64,000 bases of DNA from the NCBI RefSeq assembly GCF_004193775.1, contig NC_041005.1, positions 6,202,501-6,266,500 on the forward strand. Reading direction: 5' to 3'. Under the pieces are notes generated by a model that did no database searches, was not told where the DNA came from, and saw only the letters and a program-made list of their open reading frames with translations. The translations under genes were made by a program, and so were the position numbers. Position 1 is the first letter of the stretch. Each line of letters starts with the position of its first letter. Below, one piece after another: positions 33,761-46,000 of the stretch. The DNA is from Glycine soja. Taxonomy: Eukaryota; Streptophyta; Magnoliopsida; Fabales; Fabaceae.

Positions 33761-36700
33761 TGAGTTAATTTTCTAGCTGATTATCGTACGACTCAATTAT
33801 GCTGGGTTGTGATGCAGTGTTTGGTCCTTGGGCTGAATTTGTCACTAGACTCACTATCACAAATAGACGTTGGGCTGGTTGGGTCGTCTTAGTGATGTTA
33901 ACGTAATGGCGTGGCATCCATCATTGTTTATATTGTTAGTTGCAGTTTTCTTAGCGAACTACTGGAGATAATTTAACAGTTTTTTATTTATTAACTTCTA
34001 TTAAAAAATGAAATTTTGAAGAAAAGAAATATAGTAATATTTTCTGTTAAACAGGAGGGAATACTAGTAACATGAAAGGGCAGTAAACTCAATTCGGCTG
34101 GCAATTGTTATGTTACAAAAAGGGTGAAAACAAGCACATTAGCAAATGCTTAATAGTAAATTTTTTACATGTGCTTAAAAATATTTAATTATTCTCTTGA
34201 TTTCATATTATATATGTTTAAGGTTTTAACATAAGTATTACATAATAGTGAAATATAATTAATTTATTGAATTTCATAAAAAATATTAGGTAATTTTTAT
34301 TTCTCTAATTAATTATTTATTTTTATCCACTATTCTCATTAAGTATTGATTAAGGGTGGTTTTTTTAAAAAATATTTAATGCAACATTGATTTTGTAAAA
34401 TGATATCTATTTTGAAACAATTTTTTTCTCTTTAAGATGTCTGAAACAGAAGAAATATATTTAAACATTTTCTTTATTATTAGATGAAATTTGATAGAAG
34501 AAACTAGTTTAATTGATCGAAGATTCAAGTTATTTAGTGGAGTCGGCATGATTGTTTTACTCAATGGAGTGGCGTAATGCATGAGACTCACTTAATGAAT
34601 GTCTGGAGGAAGTAAATGTAAACAATCTTCTACCTTAAGCATAAAAAACTGTTTCTGGTCCAAAAAAATTAAAACAGAAGAACGCTTTTAGGATTTGAAC
34701 CCATGAATTTCAAAGTGTCAAGTCAGCAACTTTATTACTGTATTAAGGATAATCTTCCACCTTACTAAAAAAAAAAAAGAAAGTGTAAATAAATATGTTG
34801 CTAACATCCTACAAAGAGACAAACTAATAACAGCATAAGCAGATATTAACAACCCATATAAGATGAATGTAAGTAAACTTAGATTTAACGCCATGATTTG
34901 ATCTGTTTGGAGGATCGTTGAAACTAGACTATGATGCACACTAGACAGCATTGGTTAAATTGGTTACGTATCAATGGATGGCTATGAGAAAAAGTAGGTT
35001 CTAGACTAGTTCACTCTCTGTGTCTGCACATAAATATGCATGGAAGGCTATAGTTTTGCAAGTCGTTTTCTTATGTACGGTAAATTCACATTATAATCAT
35101 TTAGATACCCAATAAGAGGGGCCTCAGTGAAGACGTACTCTTTGTCCTTCTTCCCCATTCAGAACCAAAAGCCAAGCCAAACAGGACTTCCAAGTTCCAA
35201 ATCATCTTACTTTTAGTTTAATAATTTTGATTTTAGGCTCTTGTGAAATTGTGATTAGTCGTAAAAGTCACGCTTCTCATGATTCTCTCTATCTCTCGCT
35301 CAAAATTTTTTTTAGATAAGTTTTGTATACCATTATTAACTTTCAAACATATAATTGTGTTGGTCATACTAAAAATCTACCTTTTTATTTTCTTAAAAAT
35401 GTCTTTGGACATACTAATGTGAATATGAGAATTTTCTGGTAAATGATCACTAAAGTCCGTTAAAGAATTTCTTTCCACTTTATTTTCTTTTTCTCTCATT
35501 GTCAATTGTCATTTGTCAAAGCAACATGCGTTCGATAAGATTCTCAGGAGATAACAAAAAAAAAAGGGACGTCTTCATTCAGAAGCTAATGGTCCTCCTC
35601 TTTATGGTGCTGTTTATTTGTACAACTCTGATAACACCTGTGACAATTTCACATGGAACTTAACCCACACCCACTGACTCCTCTCTTTTCTATTTCTAGA
35701 ATCTGGCACAATACATCATGAAAGCCTAGCTACTTCCATAAGCAACTTTTAGAATCCAAGAATCTGGCAAAACAGACCATCATATGTTTTTTCTTTCACT
35801 TTGCCAAAATTTATATTTGTCTCGTGCTAATCCCTTCTTCTTGTGACCACTATCCCCTTACCAACTTCACCAACCAATTTGTCTTTTGGGTTCTGGAGAC
35901 ACGTCCTACCACTCTTCCTTCCCGTGAGAAATCCAACTTCCAGAGTCCAAGATCGTATCATAATCTTATCACGACTTCACAGTAGCTAAGGCAAGCAATA
36001 AAGAACAAAAAAAAAAGTTAAAAATTGTTATATTGACACATCATTTCTTATGGAACAAACTTTATGTATGTTCACTAGTGTATTGTAATGTGTATACAAA
36101 AATTCCTCAAAGCGTAGTCATTGCCTCGTATATCTATAGTGACTAGCCATAAGTTTGTTGTCTTTGTTTTTTGCAACTTTAAATTTGAAGCAAAAAAAAT
36201 TCAAGAATAAATGAAATAATGGGTTTGTTACTTTATATTGAGTGATCAATATGAGGATACCAATGGATAACACCGTAGAAGGGTGACAAAAAGAAAAGAG
36301 AACTTTACTTTGAAGATGGTTGGTTCTGAAAATTTTCTCCTATCCATCAGAATTGACCGGTAACGAGAAGTAATTCGGTGTTATCACAAAGAAAAAATGC
36401 CTTGGCCACTTGAGGATGGATTTGTCTATACAAGTGTGCTATATGTTTTATGTGTTTCTTAGTCGCACTCAAGTTTTAAAAAATATCTATAACAAGAGAT
36501 TATAGTCACAACGTCAAGGTTTTTAAAATCGGTGTGATCACATTGGTCAAATTAATATTAAGGTTTTTAGAGTTATTGTGACCATAATTATAGTGACATC
36601 GGTCATATTTATCTGTAATCTCTCACAGTACCAAAGGTTGCAAGGAAATTGTCACCTACACCACAATTTAAAACCTTTGTGACAATGAAAGAAAACATGT

Positions 36701-39700
36701 GGTGATTTTACAATGCCTGAACCATAAAACACTTGGCTAAATCTTCCCTTACCCTTGAGAATGATAGGTGGGGCATTTTCACTATTCCATCGTATACATT
36801 CGTCCTGACCCAACCAGCAGGGAATTTGCATCCCCAATCCATATCGCATGTCCTTGTGTAAGGCTGTTCCTAAGAATCTTTGCTCCACTTGGTCCACATC
36901 ACATATAACATTAATTTTTGGTTAGTGTGCCAATAAAATTTGAGAACAACTATAGCTTATTCAACTTTTGTCAGCAATAATAATTATTCTAATGGCATCT
37001 CTTATCTCTGCCTTTCTTTCCCAACCCTATTTTTTTATTCAACTTTATACTCGAGGCGTGTCCGTCTTCTATTTAATTTGGTAGGTCAAAAAGAGAAAAC
37101 CTAAGGAACTTTCTGGGGGTAATGTTTGGATGCAATGAGCCAGGACCACTTTGCAGAATATAAACAATGTTAGGGGACAACTTCAAATTTGTTATTGAAT
37201 TGAAAATATTTATGCATGCCATTCAATGTCAACCACGTCCTCCTTGCTTGAATTCTATTTGCATATATAGTTTTGTAATTTATTTTATTTTTTGATAAAT
37301 CAAATATAGTTTTATTCTGTATATCTAGATTCACATTTTTTTTCCTTTGAAGCATAAATGCTTATTTATATTCCATGAGGCATAGAGAAAAGAAACAGTA
37401 GTGAATAAAATCAATGGTAAAAGCTTCCTATTGATAATTTTGAAAGCTCCTTGTTTCCGCGAAAAACGATTTATAGGAAAATCAGCCTTAATAATTTAAT
37501 CATGATTATTCTTAAGCAAAGGGAAGAAAAAAAAAACATTTCTATTTTTATTTTATTTAAATCACATGTATCATTTATAGATACAATTTAGTTCTGTTGA
37601 TTAAGAACATGTACATCAAAATGAGATTGAAATTCTAGACAGAATTGTTTATGTCTGTAAAGATCTACAGAAATTACAAATTATATTTTTTCTATTGGAC
37701 ATGGATTTGAAGTACTTTCGTGTATTTCAAGCACACAATATCTCTACTTTTTAATCCAAACGTGAAATTGAATTGTCTTTCTCGCTTCCCTCTTCTGGTT
37801 TATCAATTTGAAAAATATGAAAGTTTTCAATATACACTTTTCTTGATAATGACATGGCAACTCAAGCCTCCGAGGTGATGAGGCCAAAATAAATAAAGTT
37901 AGCCATTCTAATTTTTAGGCCTTAATTGGATCATTTATCTTTCAAATAAAAATTGCAAAAACGGAATAGAGAAGTAAGCAGCATGTTTTATAAACAAAAG
38001 CAACAAACTTAATAGGGACATTTAGAATAAATACCCTAAATTTATATTAGGCAGCAACATTTTGTACTTTCCTAGTTGCCTCTCTCTCTTTTATTTATTA
38101 GTCAAAGGGCCAAAAAGGTGGTAATTGCCTTCTTGCTATATATGGAGCGGAATATAGGTATGTGAAAAACAAAATTAATATATTTAATGCATAATATACC
38201 ATGTTTGCCAACCCAAGTAAGAACACATGTATTCAAAAGCTACACAGATCTGGCCGGCTGGTTTGAAAAATATTTTTAGCATTTTTTCACTTTTAATGGA
38301 TAAAAAATACCACTTTATTTTTATTATTAAATGTAAAAAAAAAACTCAGTTGGACACAGGGTACAAATTTAATTACGTTTCATAAAAAGGTAAATTATTA
38401 AATTTTAGTGAGAGATTCACTTATATATAACAATATAACAATTAGAAAAGTTTCTATGAATTATGCAATTATTTTTAAATCTGAAAAAATGTATAAATAA
38501 AAAAAATTAAAGAACATAAAAGATATATTAACTATTAATGATAATTTCTCTTTTATACTAAATAAGAATAAATTAAAGGTAATAAGACTTTTAAAATTGA
38601 TGACAAAATTATAAAAAAAACATTTAAAATAAATATTTGATATTTGTTGATATAGTATGTCAAAATTTAAATTTTAAAGTCCAATTAAGATTGATTAAGA
38701 TTTATATCATAATAATGTTATAGTTTAATCTATTTCAATCTTAAAAGTCCAATAAGAATTGACTTCACATTTTACTATTGGATCTCTTGATTTGTGATTT
38801 TCTGTTTTGTTTTAAATGATTGATCTACAAAAGTTCATTATATTTTCGTGTCAATCTTTTTTCTCCCTGTATAACATTTCTCGTATTAAATTAGCGTACA
38901 TTATCCTATAAGTGCTTAATATTTTAGTTTATCTTCCCTAAAAAATATGTCATTCTTAATTTTTATTTTTAAAGTACAAATTAATTATGCGTTTTTTAAT
39001 CCATATTCGAAAAGGTTGCTTAATTATTATAATTTAACTGTTATTTTCTTAATTTATATTTTTAATTTTTATATAAAATACATATTCGAACCATCCATGT
39101 ATAACTCCTAGTTATTTTTAGATAAGAATCTCTCCGTTTTTGGATGAACAGCCCGTCAGAGAAAGAAAGGATCAGAGAATATATTAAATAGAAAATTGTT
39201 GGATACTAAAAATTATTTAAAAACTAGTTATGAATATTGTGATATAAGCGTAACATTTAATACTTTAATGTATTGTATTATACTAGTTTTTGATAATTTT
39301 TATTTATTAGTTTCTTAAGTAATAGTTAAGATAATCATTACTAGTTTTTATTTTTTATTTTTTAACCTATCATTTCACCAATAATAAAAAAACCAGCCAC
39401 ATTGTCTCCTAATGCATTATTGCATTAATTTTTTTAACACAGCATAACAATTATGTAAAGAGTCTTGCTTATAATAAGTGCTTATGATTAAATTAAAAAA
39501 AAGTATTTATATATTGTGAAAATAGAAGAATACAAAAGAATTATAAATAATACAATTTTATACATTTCAATAAAAATCTTTCTAATTTAAGGTAATATTT
39601 GATAGAAAGAAATGATATAAAATAAAAGTGAATTGAAATAAAAAAAAATTAAAATAAAATATAAAAATATGAATCATATTTCATTTTACTGATTATTTCA

Positions 39701-40739
39701 CTCTTTTTTTTTCTTTTTTCTAGATTCACCTCTAACTAACGGAGGGCAAGCTAGCATTTGCCTTATGTAAGTAGCCTTCAACCCAAGAATAAGAATCCAG
39801 CAAGTGCACAGAATTTCTGCAACTCCAACCATTGATGAAGCTTCACGTGCTTCTTTGTTTTCAAAAGAAGAATTTGAGATAACAATTAACTCAGAGAAAG
39901 ACGAAAAAGATTGCACAATCATTTCTGTTTTTGTGTTAATCATTTCCCGTATTGCGTGATTCTACTACGCTCATGACATGTGTCTAACGTTTCATCTTTC
40001 CTTTCTGACATTCACTTCTTTTAACCATTAACTTTTTTCCTCAGTTTTTTTTTTTTTCCGTAAGTGCATGCATATTTATTTCCGTTAACATTAATTAATA
40101 TACATTGTATTATAAATACATACATTCTTCCATTTGTTGTTATGTTTCTTGTAAATAAAAGACAATATGAAAGGTCCCAATCAAATTGCTCTCTATATAT
40201 TCCAGGGCCAATGAATGAAGCAAGCCAATGGTATTTTTCTGAATAAATTGAACCGAAGAAGAAAAGCATAATGGATAAATATTTGTTATTTACTTCAATA
40301 TTAACAAAAGTGGAGAATATAATTCAGTTTAGAATGCCTGTTGAAACCAAACTAATATACAGTACTCATTAATTTTATATATTATGATGCAATATAATAT
40401 TTGTGATTTTTTTATTGTATCAGTTGGGGATGGAGGAGAGAAAGAAATGGAGAACCATAACAATCTGTTATATTCCACTTTTTTGCCATCAATCATTAAG
40501 ATTAGAAGAGTATTTTTTGCTGTACTTTGCACTTTGCAGCTTCTGTTTACAAAGTATGTAAGTATATATATATATACATATATCTCCAGCGCACAAACGC
40601 ATGTGACAATTACGTTATTCCCAAGTTTGCCCTTCTTTTTTTTTGTTTCATTTTTATTTTTTCACCGGTATAAAATATTAACATACATCTTTCTTGTTTT
40701 TTTTAATTGTTAAATATTAATTTGTTAGTTTTATTAAAA
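33761..40739. other. Gene desert between CSN5 and the H+-ATPase
   Basis: AT-rich DNA without a recognisable gene. At 34,680-34,760 a minus-strand stretch has a pol III B-box-like gggttcaaatcc and may be a decayed tRNA-derived SINE. A minus-strand frame at 36,652-36,897 (starting MDQVEQRFLGTALHKDM) and one at 39,698-39,943 with a hydrophobic segment are somewhat protein-like, but match nothing I know and have no splice partners. The rest is low-complexity. Confidence 0.45.
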
Positions 40740-40860
40740 ATATCAATTGAGGATTTGAATCCACAACCTTTCTCCCTTCATTTTTTCCTAACCAGCCAAA
40801 CTTGATATCTTTCATGTTAACCTACTTCTCAATTGAGAAGAAACGCTAAGGTCTTTAAGT
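40720..40860 (-). repeat. Possible tRNA-derived SINE remnant
   Basis: On the minus strand a tRNA-like A-box-like segment (ttggctggttagg) is followed about 40 bases later by a B-box-like tggattcaaatcc. No poly(A)/T tail or target duplication was found, so this is only suggestive. Confidence 0.3.
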
Positions 40861-42351
40861 TGTCTTCATTAATTGTTCAACAATGGTTGCAGAATCGACT
40901 TCTTTTGAGTTGTCATTGTACACCAACGGAGCAGAATCGTTTTTATGAATTTCACATTTAGAAACGATAACACATAGCATATATGGTTGGTTCAATTAAC
41001 GTGTAATGTTAATTAGGTCGATTCTCACGGTTTAGTAATTTACTTTTGATAAGCAATTCATGAGCACACCAAAAGTCCTACTTTTTTGGGGGGTAGAGCA
41101 ATTACTCGTCAATAATACTATTATTCCTTAAAATAGAATAATTTCCTCCTCATTCTAAACTTCAATCTATGAGACTAATAAAAAAAACTTCAATCTAAAA
41201 AAGCAAATAAGTTCACGTCTTCCTGTTAGACCATTTAGCCCGTTCGACAAATCTTTTTTATATATAAATTTTTAATTAAAAATATATTTAAAGAATTACG
41301 ATTAATGTATGATTTTTAAAAGAAAAAAAAAACCTTCTCATGGGTTTAAAAGGGTAACTTTAATACAACGTTCTAAAAATAAAATACAAAGAGAAAGAAA
41401 TCCACTTGTTAAGAATAATTGTCGGTAAATATACTTCATTCAATAATTTTTTTTATAAATATTAAATTCCGTCTATCTAATTTTCAATTAGTAGTCATTA
41501 AGTTTATCAAATTTTCATCTTTTTAAAAAAAGAATATCACATTTTCATATAATTTAAAAATTAGCCTATATACTTCATCAATCAACTTCATTTTTGACGA
41601 ATGATATGGTTTTTAAAAAATATGTAAAGGTTAGTTATGATATTAAGTTACTCATAAAGTAGGTGTAGCCCATCTTCCATGCATGTTGGAAAATTTATTA
41701 ATAAGTATCCATAGAAATTGATTAAGAAAATGAGAATAATATTAAAAAAGAGAATCTCAGTTCCAAAAAAGAATAGTTTCACGTGGACTGGTTGTTGACC
41801 AGCTTGATGTGTACTACTATCTTCGAATTATGAAGAAAATTTTGATTTGAAGTACTTTTAAATTGATCCAATGATGAAGTATAACGTTACTTAAGTGGTT
41901 AGAAAAGATTGAAGGGAGAAGAAAAAAAAGAGGTCACATATCAGAATTTCTCAAATTGACATTTTTAATAAAATTAATAAAATAACATTTATCTTTCAAA
42001 CAAATTTATATCCTAATTATCCATTTTCTTTCATATCTCTTTTGAGTAGTATGTTGGTAGCATTACTCTAAAAAATGTTGGTAGCATTTACTTTTTTATA
42101 ATAAAAAAAAGTTTGGATGTCATTGCAAAATATAAGTCAACAGGAATTACCACATTACATTTGGTCGAATCTTTCCATACGCATCTTCTCTTATTTAAAC
42201 TTATCTCATAAAAAAACAGCAAGTTAGATATCAAATTAAATTTGTTATGTAAAAAGGATATATAAAGGATTGAGAAGTAAATAAGTAAATGACTGTTTAA
42301 AATAAATGTGACAAAGTATGAATCCTTCTCAAATCAATATGTAAGATAAAA
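40861..42351. other. AT-rich intergenic DNA, nothing recognised
   Basis: Continues the gene desert; no open frame, RNA gene or bounded repeat could be supported. Confidence 0.5.
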
Positions 42352-42602
42352 AGACAATTTAGCCCTTGAATTATGTATTTGTTTATATTGTTCTTACATT
42401 TTTAAAATGATTAATTTAATTCATAAATATATAAATATTATAATAAATTAGTCAAATCATTTATTATAAATTATGTATGCTATGCATTAATTTATAAGTA
42501 AATAATATATGGTTTTAGGATCATAATAGTATTAAGTGTCATATTTAAGGATCAAATTATTAACCTATTTAATTATTAGACTAATTTATGATAATATTCG
42601 TA
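42352..42602 (+). repeat. Dispersed MITE-like repeat, same family as 1,841-2,090
   Basis: This copy runs in the opposite orientation to the one near 1.9 kb. They share an ordered series of blocks ('cttgaattatgta', 'attagtcaaatc', 'ttattataaattatgtatg', 'tgtcatatttaagg', 'attattagactaatttatg'). No coding capacity. The family was not identified. Confidence 0.6.
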
Positions 42603-42827
42603 CATGTATATTAGTCATTTTATTATAAACAATTGCCTAATTCAGAAACAAAATATACTATTTAACCTAATATAAATGTAAACCATGGAAATAAAAGGGG
42701 TGGGATGGAGAATAGAAGGGAAGAAAAAGGGAGAAAGACCTACCCCTGATATCATCGATGAGCATGTCAATGCATAAAAAGTGTTGCTCTGTGGTACCCC
42801 ACCACCCACAAAATCCCATAAACCACA

Positions 42828-43019
42828 CCATACATGCATGCACACCCTCTCATCTACAACTTGTTACAACTTTGGCCATTTCACATACATGCATTGCACA
42901 TACATACATACATATATATATAGAGCACCCCATAAGGCACTGCACCCACTACCATCTTAATAATTTCTCCTTGCTACTTCAATTCTGATTGCAATAACAA
43001 CAACACCCCCCCTTCCAAC
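42828..43019 (+). promoter_or_regulatory. H+-ATPase proximal promoter and 5' UTR
   Basis: A TATA box (tatatatatagag) lies at about 42,913-42,924, about 100 bases before the start codon, leaving a 5' UTR of roughly 65-75 nt ending in a C/A-rich leader (aacaacaacacc). Upstream is a RY-type CATGCATG at about 42,834 and repeated catacatacat motifs. The start ATG has A at -3 and G at +4. Confidence 0.55.
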
Positions 43020-46000
43020 ATGGGCGGTATCAGCCTTGAGGAAATCAAAAACGAAAACGTCGATCTGGTATATATATATATATATATATTTTCTCTACCA
43101 TTCTTCTTCCTATATATACATGTTCCTTTCATTTTGCATTTTTGCATCCTTTGTTCTTCCCAACTCCACATAATATATATATATATATATAACACCTCTT
43201 GCTCCTACTCAATACTCATATATAGCGATTCTTCCCTTTGTTTTTACAAATATAACTACACAATTTTCTTTCGGAGATTGTACGGATTCATTACTTCTGA
43301 TTTTTTTTACGTGAGAACACGAAAAATAAAATATGAACTATTAATTTTTATTATAAATATAATCTAAATTAAAATATAAAAATCATGTCCCTTATTAAAA
43401 AAGATTTGTGGTTTTTTAAGTGACTATATAGGTAACTATATATAACTTTTTAAGTTTGATTATTCGTATATAATTTACTTCTGATCTTATCCGTACCAAA
43501 AAAAATAAATTACATGTCTTGTTTTCATAGAATAATGGCTTTTACATTTACAACACTTTGTCAATTTAGGAGAAACGTGGTGAACCCGAAACCCCTTTTT
43601 ACGCTAACTAACACTTATTTTCAATCCGCATCTTCCCTGTTTATGACACTTTGTATTGTTACAGAAATAAAGGATAAGAGAATTTCGATGGTTGAAATGA
43701 AATGAAATCATTATTATTAACTTTTTTATGAATAAATACTACTAGTATATAGTTTCTATTATTTTTATTGAAAAAAATTCTTAAATTTTTAAGTAAAATT
43801 TGACTTTATATTTTTAGTAACTACTGTTTTGTTTATAGTGCTATAAATCAGCTCATGAAAAAAAAAAAAAAGAGTGCTAGAAATCGACACCTAGCACAGA
43901 AAGAAAGGAATCACGACAAATAGTAGGCTTTTCTCTACGGATTATTCTTTTATAAGCTTCCCTTCACGAGCTTTAGACGCGTGTCCCTCACACCATTAAC
44001 ATTCTATTCTATTTCTATGTCCTTTTTCTTTTGCATACGATTCCGAATTACTACTATTTGATCAAAATATTTCATATTTTTTAATAAAAGAAAAAATACT
44101 CCATTTTTCAATTGGTTTCCGGTTGTCTTACTCTTGCATTGAGATGAGATGCACCCGCAGTGCTTCTTGATATATATTATTTGAATTCTGATTATGTTTT
44201 CTTGAGTTATAATCTTGTCAATCATCACTTGAAATCATCTTAAGTATCAATTTTAAAATAATTCTTCCAATACACACTCGAATTAAAATCTATTATTTCC
44301 TTTATCAAAGAGTTATACTCACGTAACTTATTTGTTAGTTGCTGCCCAAAATCTTCAGTAGCAGTAGCACTGGGCGAATTCTACTTTATAACCCTGAAAA
44401 AATGAAGGAGCTAAGTATATCATCATCATGAATTCGTGATGTTAATAATAATAATAATAATAATATGTAACTTAAGATAAAGTTGGTTAATGGTGTTATG
44501 TAATTGGAGAAATAACTAGGCAGTGTCCCATTTAATTTCAGGAAAAAATTCCAGTAGAGGAAGTGTTCGAGTCGCTGAAATGTTCAACAGCAGGTCTAAC
44601 ATCAGACGAAGGAGCCAACAGGCTTCAAGTTTTTGGACCAAACAAATTGGAAGAGAAAAAGGTCCTTTTCATTTTCTTTGTTTTGGTTTCTAATTTCTAA
44701 TGTTGTCACAGTGCAGTTAAGTTTATAGTTGTTACCACTCATTGAATTGCTTGATGATGATGAACAACAGGAGAGCAAACTTTTGAAGTTTTTGGGTTTC
44801 ATGTGGAACCCCTTATCATGGGTCATGGAAGCTGCTGCTATAATGGCCATTGCTTTGGCCAATGGTGGAGGAAGGCCTCCGGATTGGCAAGATTTTGTTG
44901 GTATCATTGCTCTCTTGTTCATTAACTCCACAATCAGTTTCATTGAAGAAAATAATGCTGGTAATGCTGCTGCTGCACTTATGGCTGGTTTAGCTCCCAA
45001 GACTAAGGTAACCTCACTCTAATAATCTAACTTTGTGTCATGCAAGCATGCAACATGCATTGTTTTCAGTTGTAGTAGGATCTCTATGTTTCCCTTCTCA
45101 CTTTTTGGTTTTAAATACTTTTTTCTAAGTCAAGTTCATGCTACTCATCAATTAACTTCTATTAAGTTTTAGAAATTGTTTTCAAAATAAGTGTTTTTAA
45201 AAATAGAAACAGTTGGGAGATGTTTTCAGTTTTCTCATCTTCTGTTTCATAATGCTCAATCTCTTCCTCAATTCTGTACTCTATGTCTTGCACCACCCTC
45301 TGTCAGTTGTCTGAGTAACCTTATTTAGTTGTGTTTTGAAAAATTAAAACTAGTTTCTAAAAATAGAAATCAAACACAGCCTAAATGTTTGTTGGTGCAA
45401 CAAAAAATTCAGGTTCTTAGAGATGGGAGATGGACTGAACAAGATGCTGCAATTTTGGTCCCGGGAGACATAATCAGCATCAAACTGGGAGATATCATTC
45501 CTGCTGATGCACGTCTTCTGGAGGGTGATGCTTTGAGTGTTGATCAGTCTGCTTTGACTGGAGAGTCTCTTCCAGTAACAAAGAATCCCTCTGAGGAAGT
45601 GTTTTCTGGATCAACCGTTAAGAAGGGTGAGATAGAAGCAGTGGTGATTGCCACTGGAGTGCACACCTTTTTTGGCAAAGCTGCTCATCTGGTTGACAGC
45701 ACAAACCAAGTTGGTCACTTCCAGAAAGTGCTTACAGCAATTGGTAACTTCTGCATTTGCTCCATCGCGGTGGGAATAATCATTGAGCTCATAGTCATGT
45801 ACCCAATACAACACCGCAAGTACAGAGATGGGATTGACAATCTGTTGGTTCTTTTGATTGGAGGAATTCCAATTGCCATGCCAACTGTTCTGTCTGTCAC
45901 TATGGCTATTGGTTCTCACAGGCTTTCGCAGCAAGGTGCCATTACAAAACGTATGACGGCTATCGAGGAAATGGCAGGAATGGATGTCCTCTGCAGTGAC

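Noticed and set aside
43020..43367. 115-codon frame from the H+-ATPase start through intron 1
   Set aside because: After 16 codons it is TA microsatellite and T-rich intron; a donor lies at 43,068 and exon 2 continues the conserved protein.
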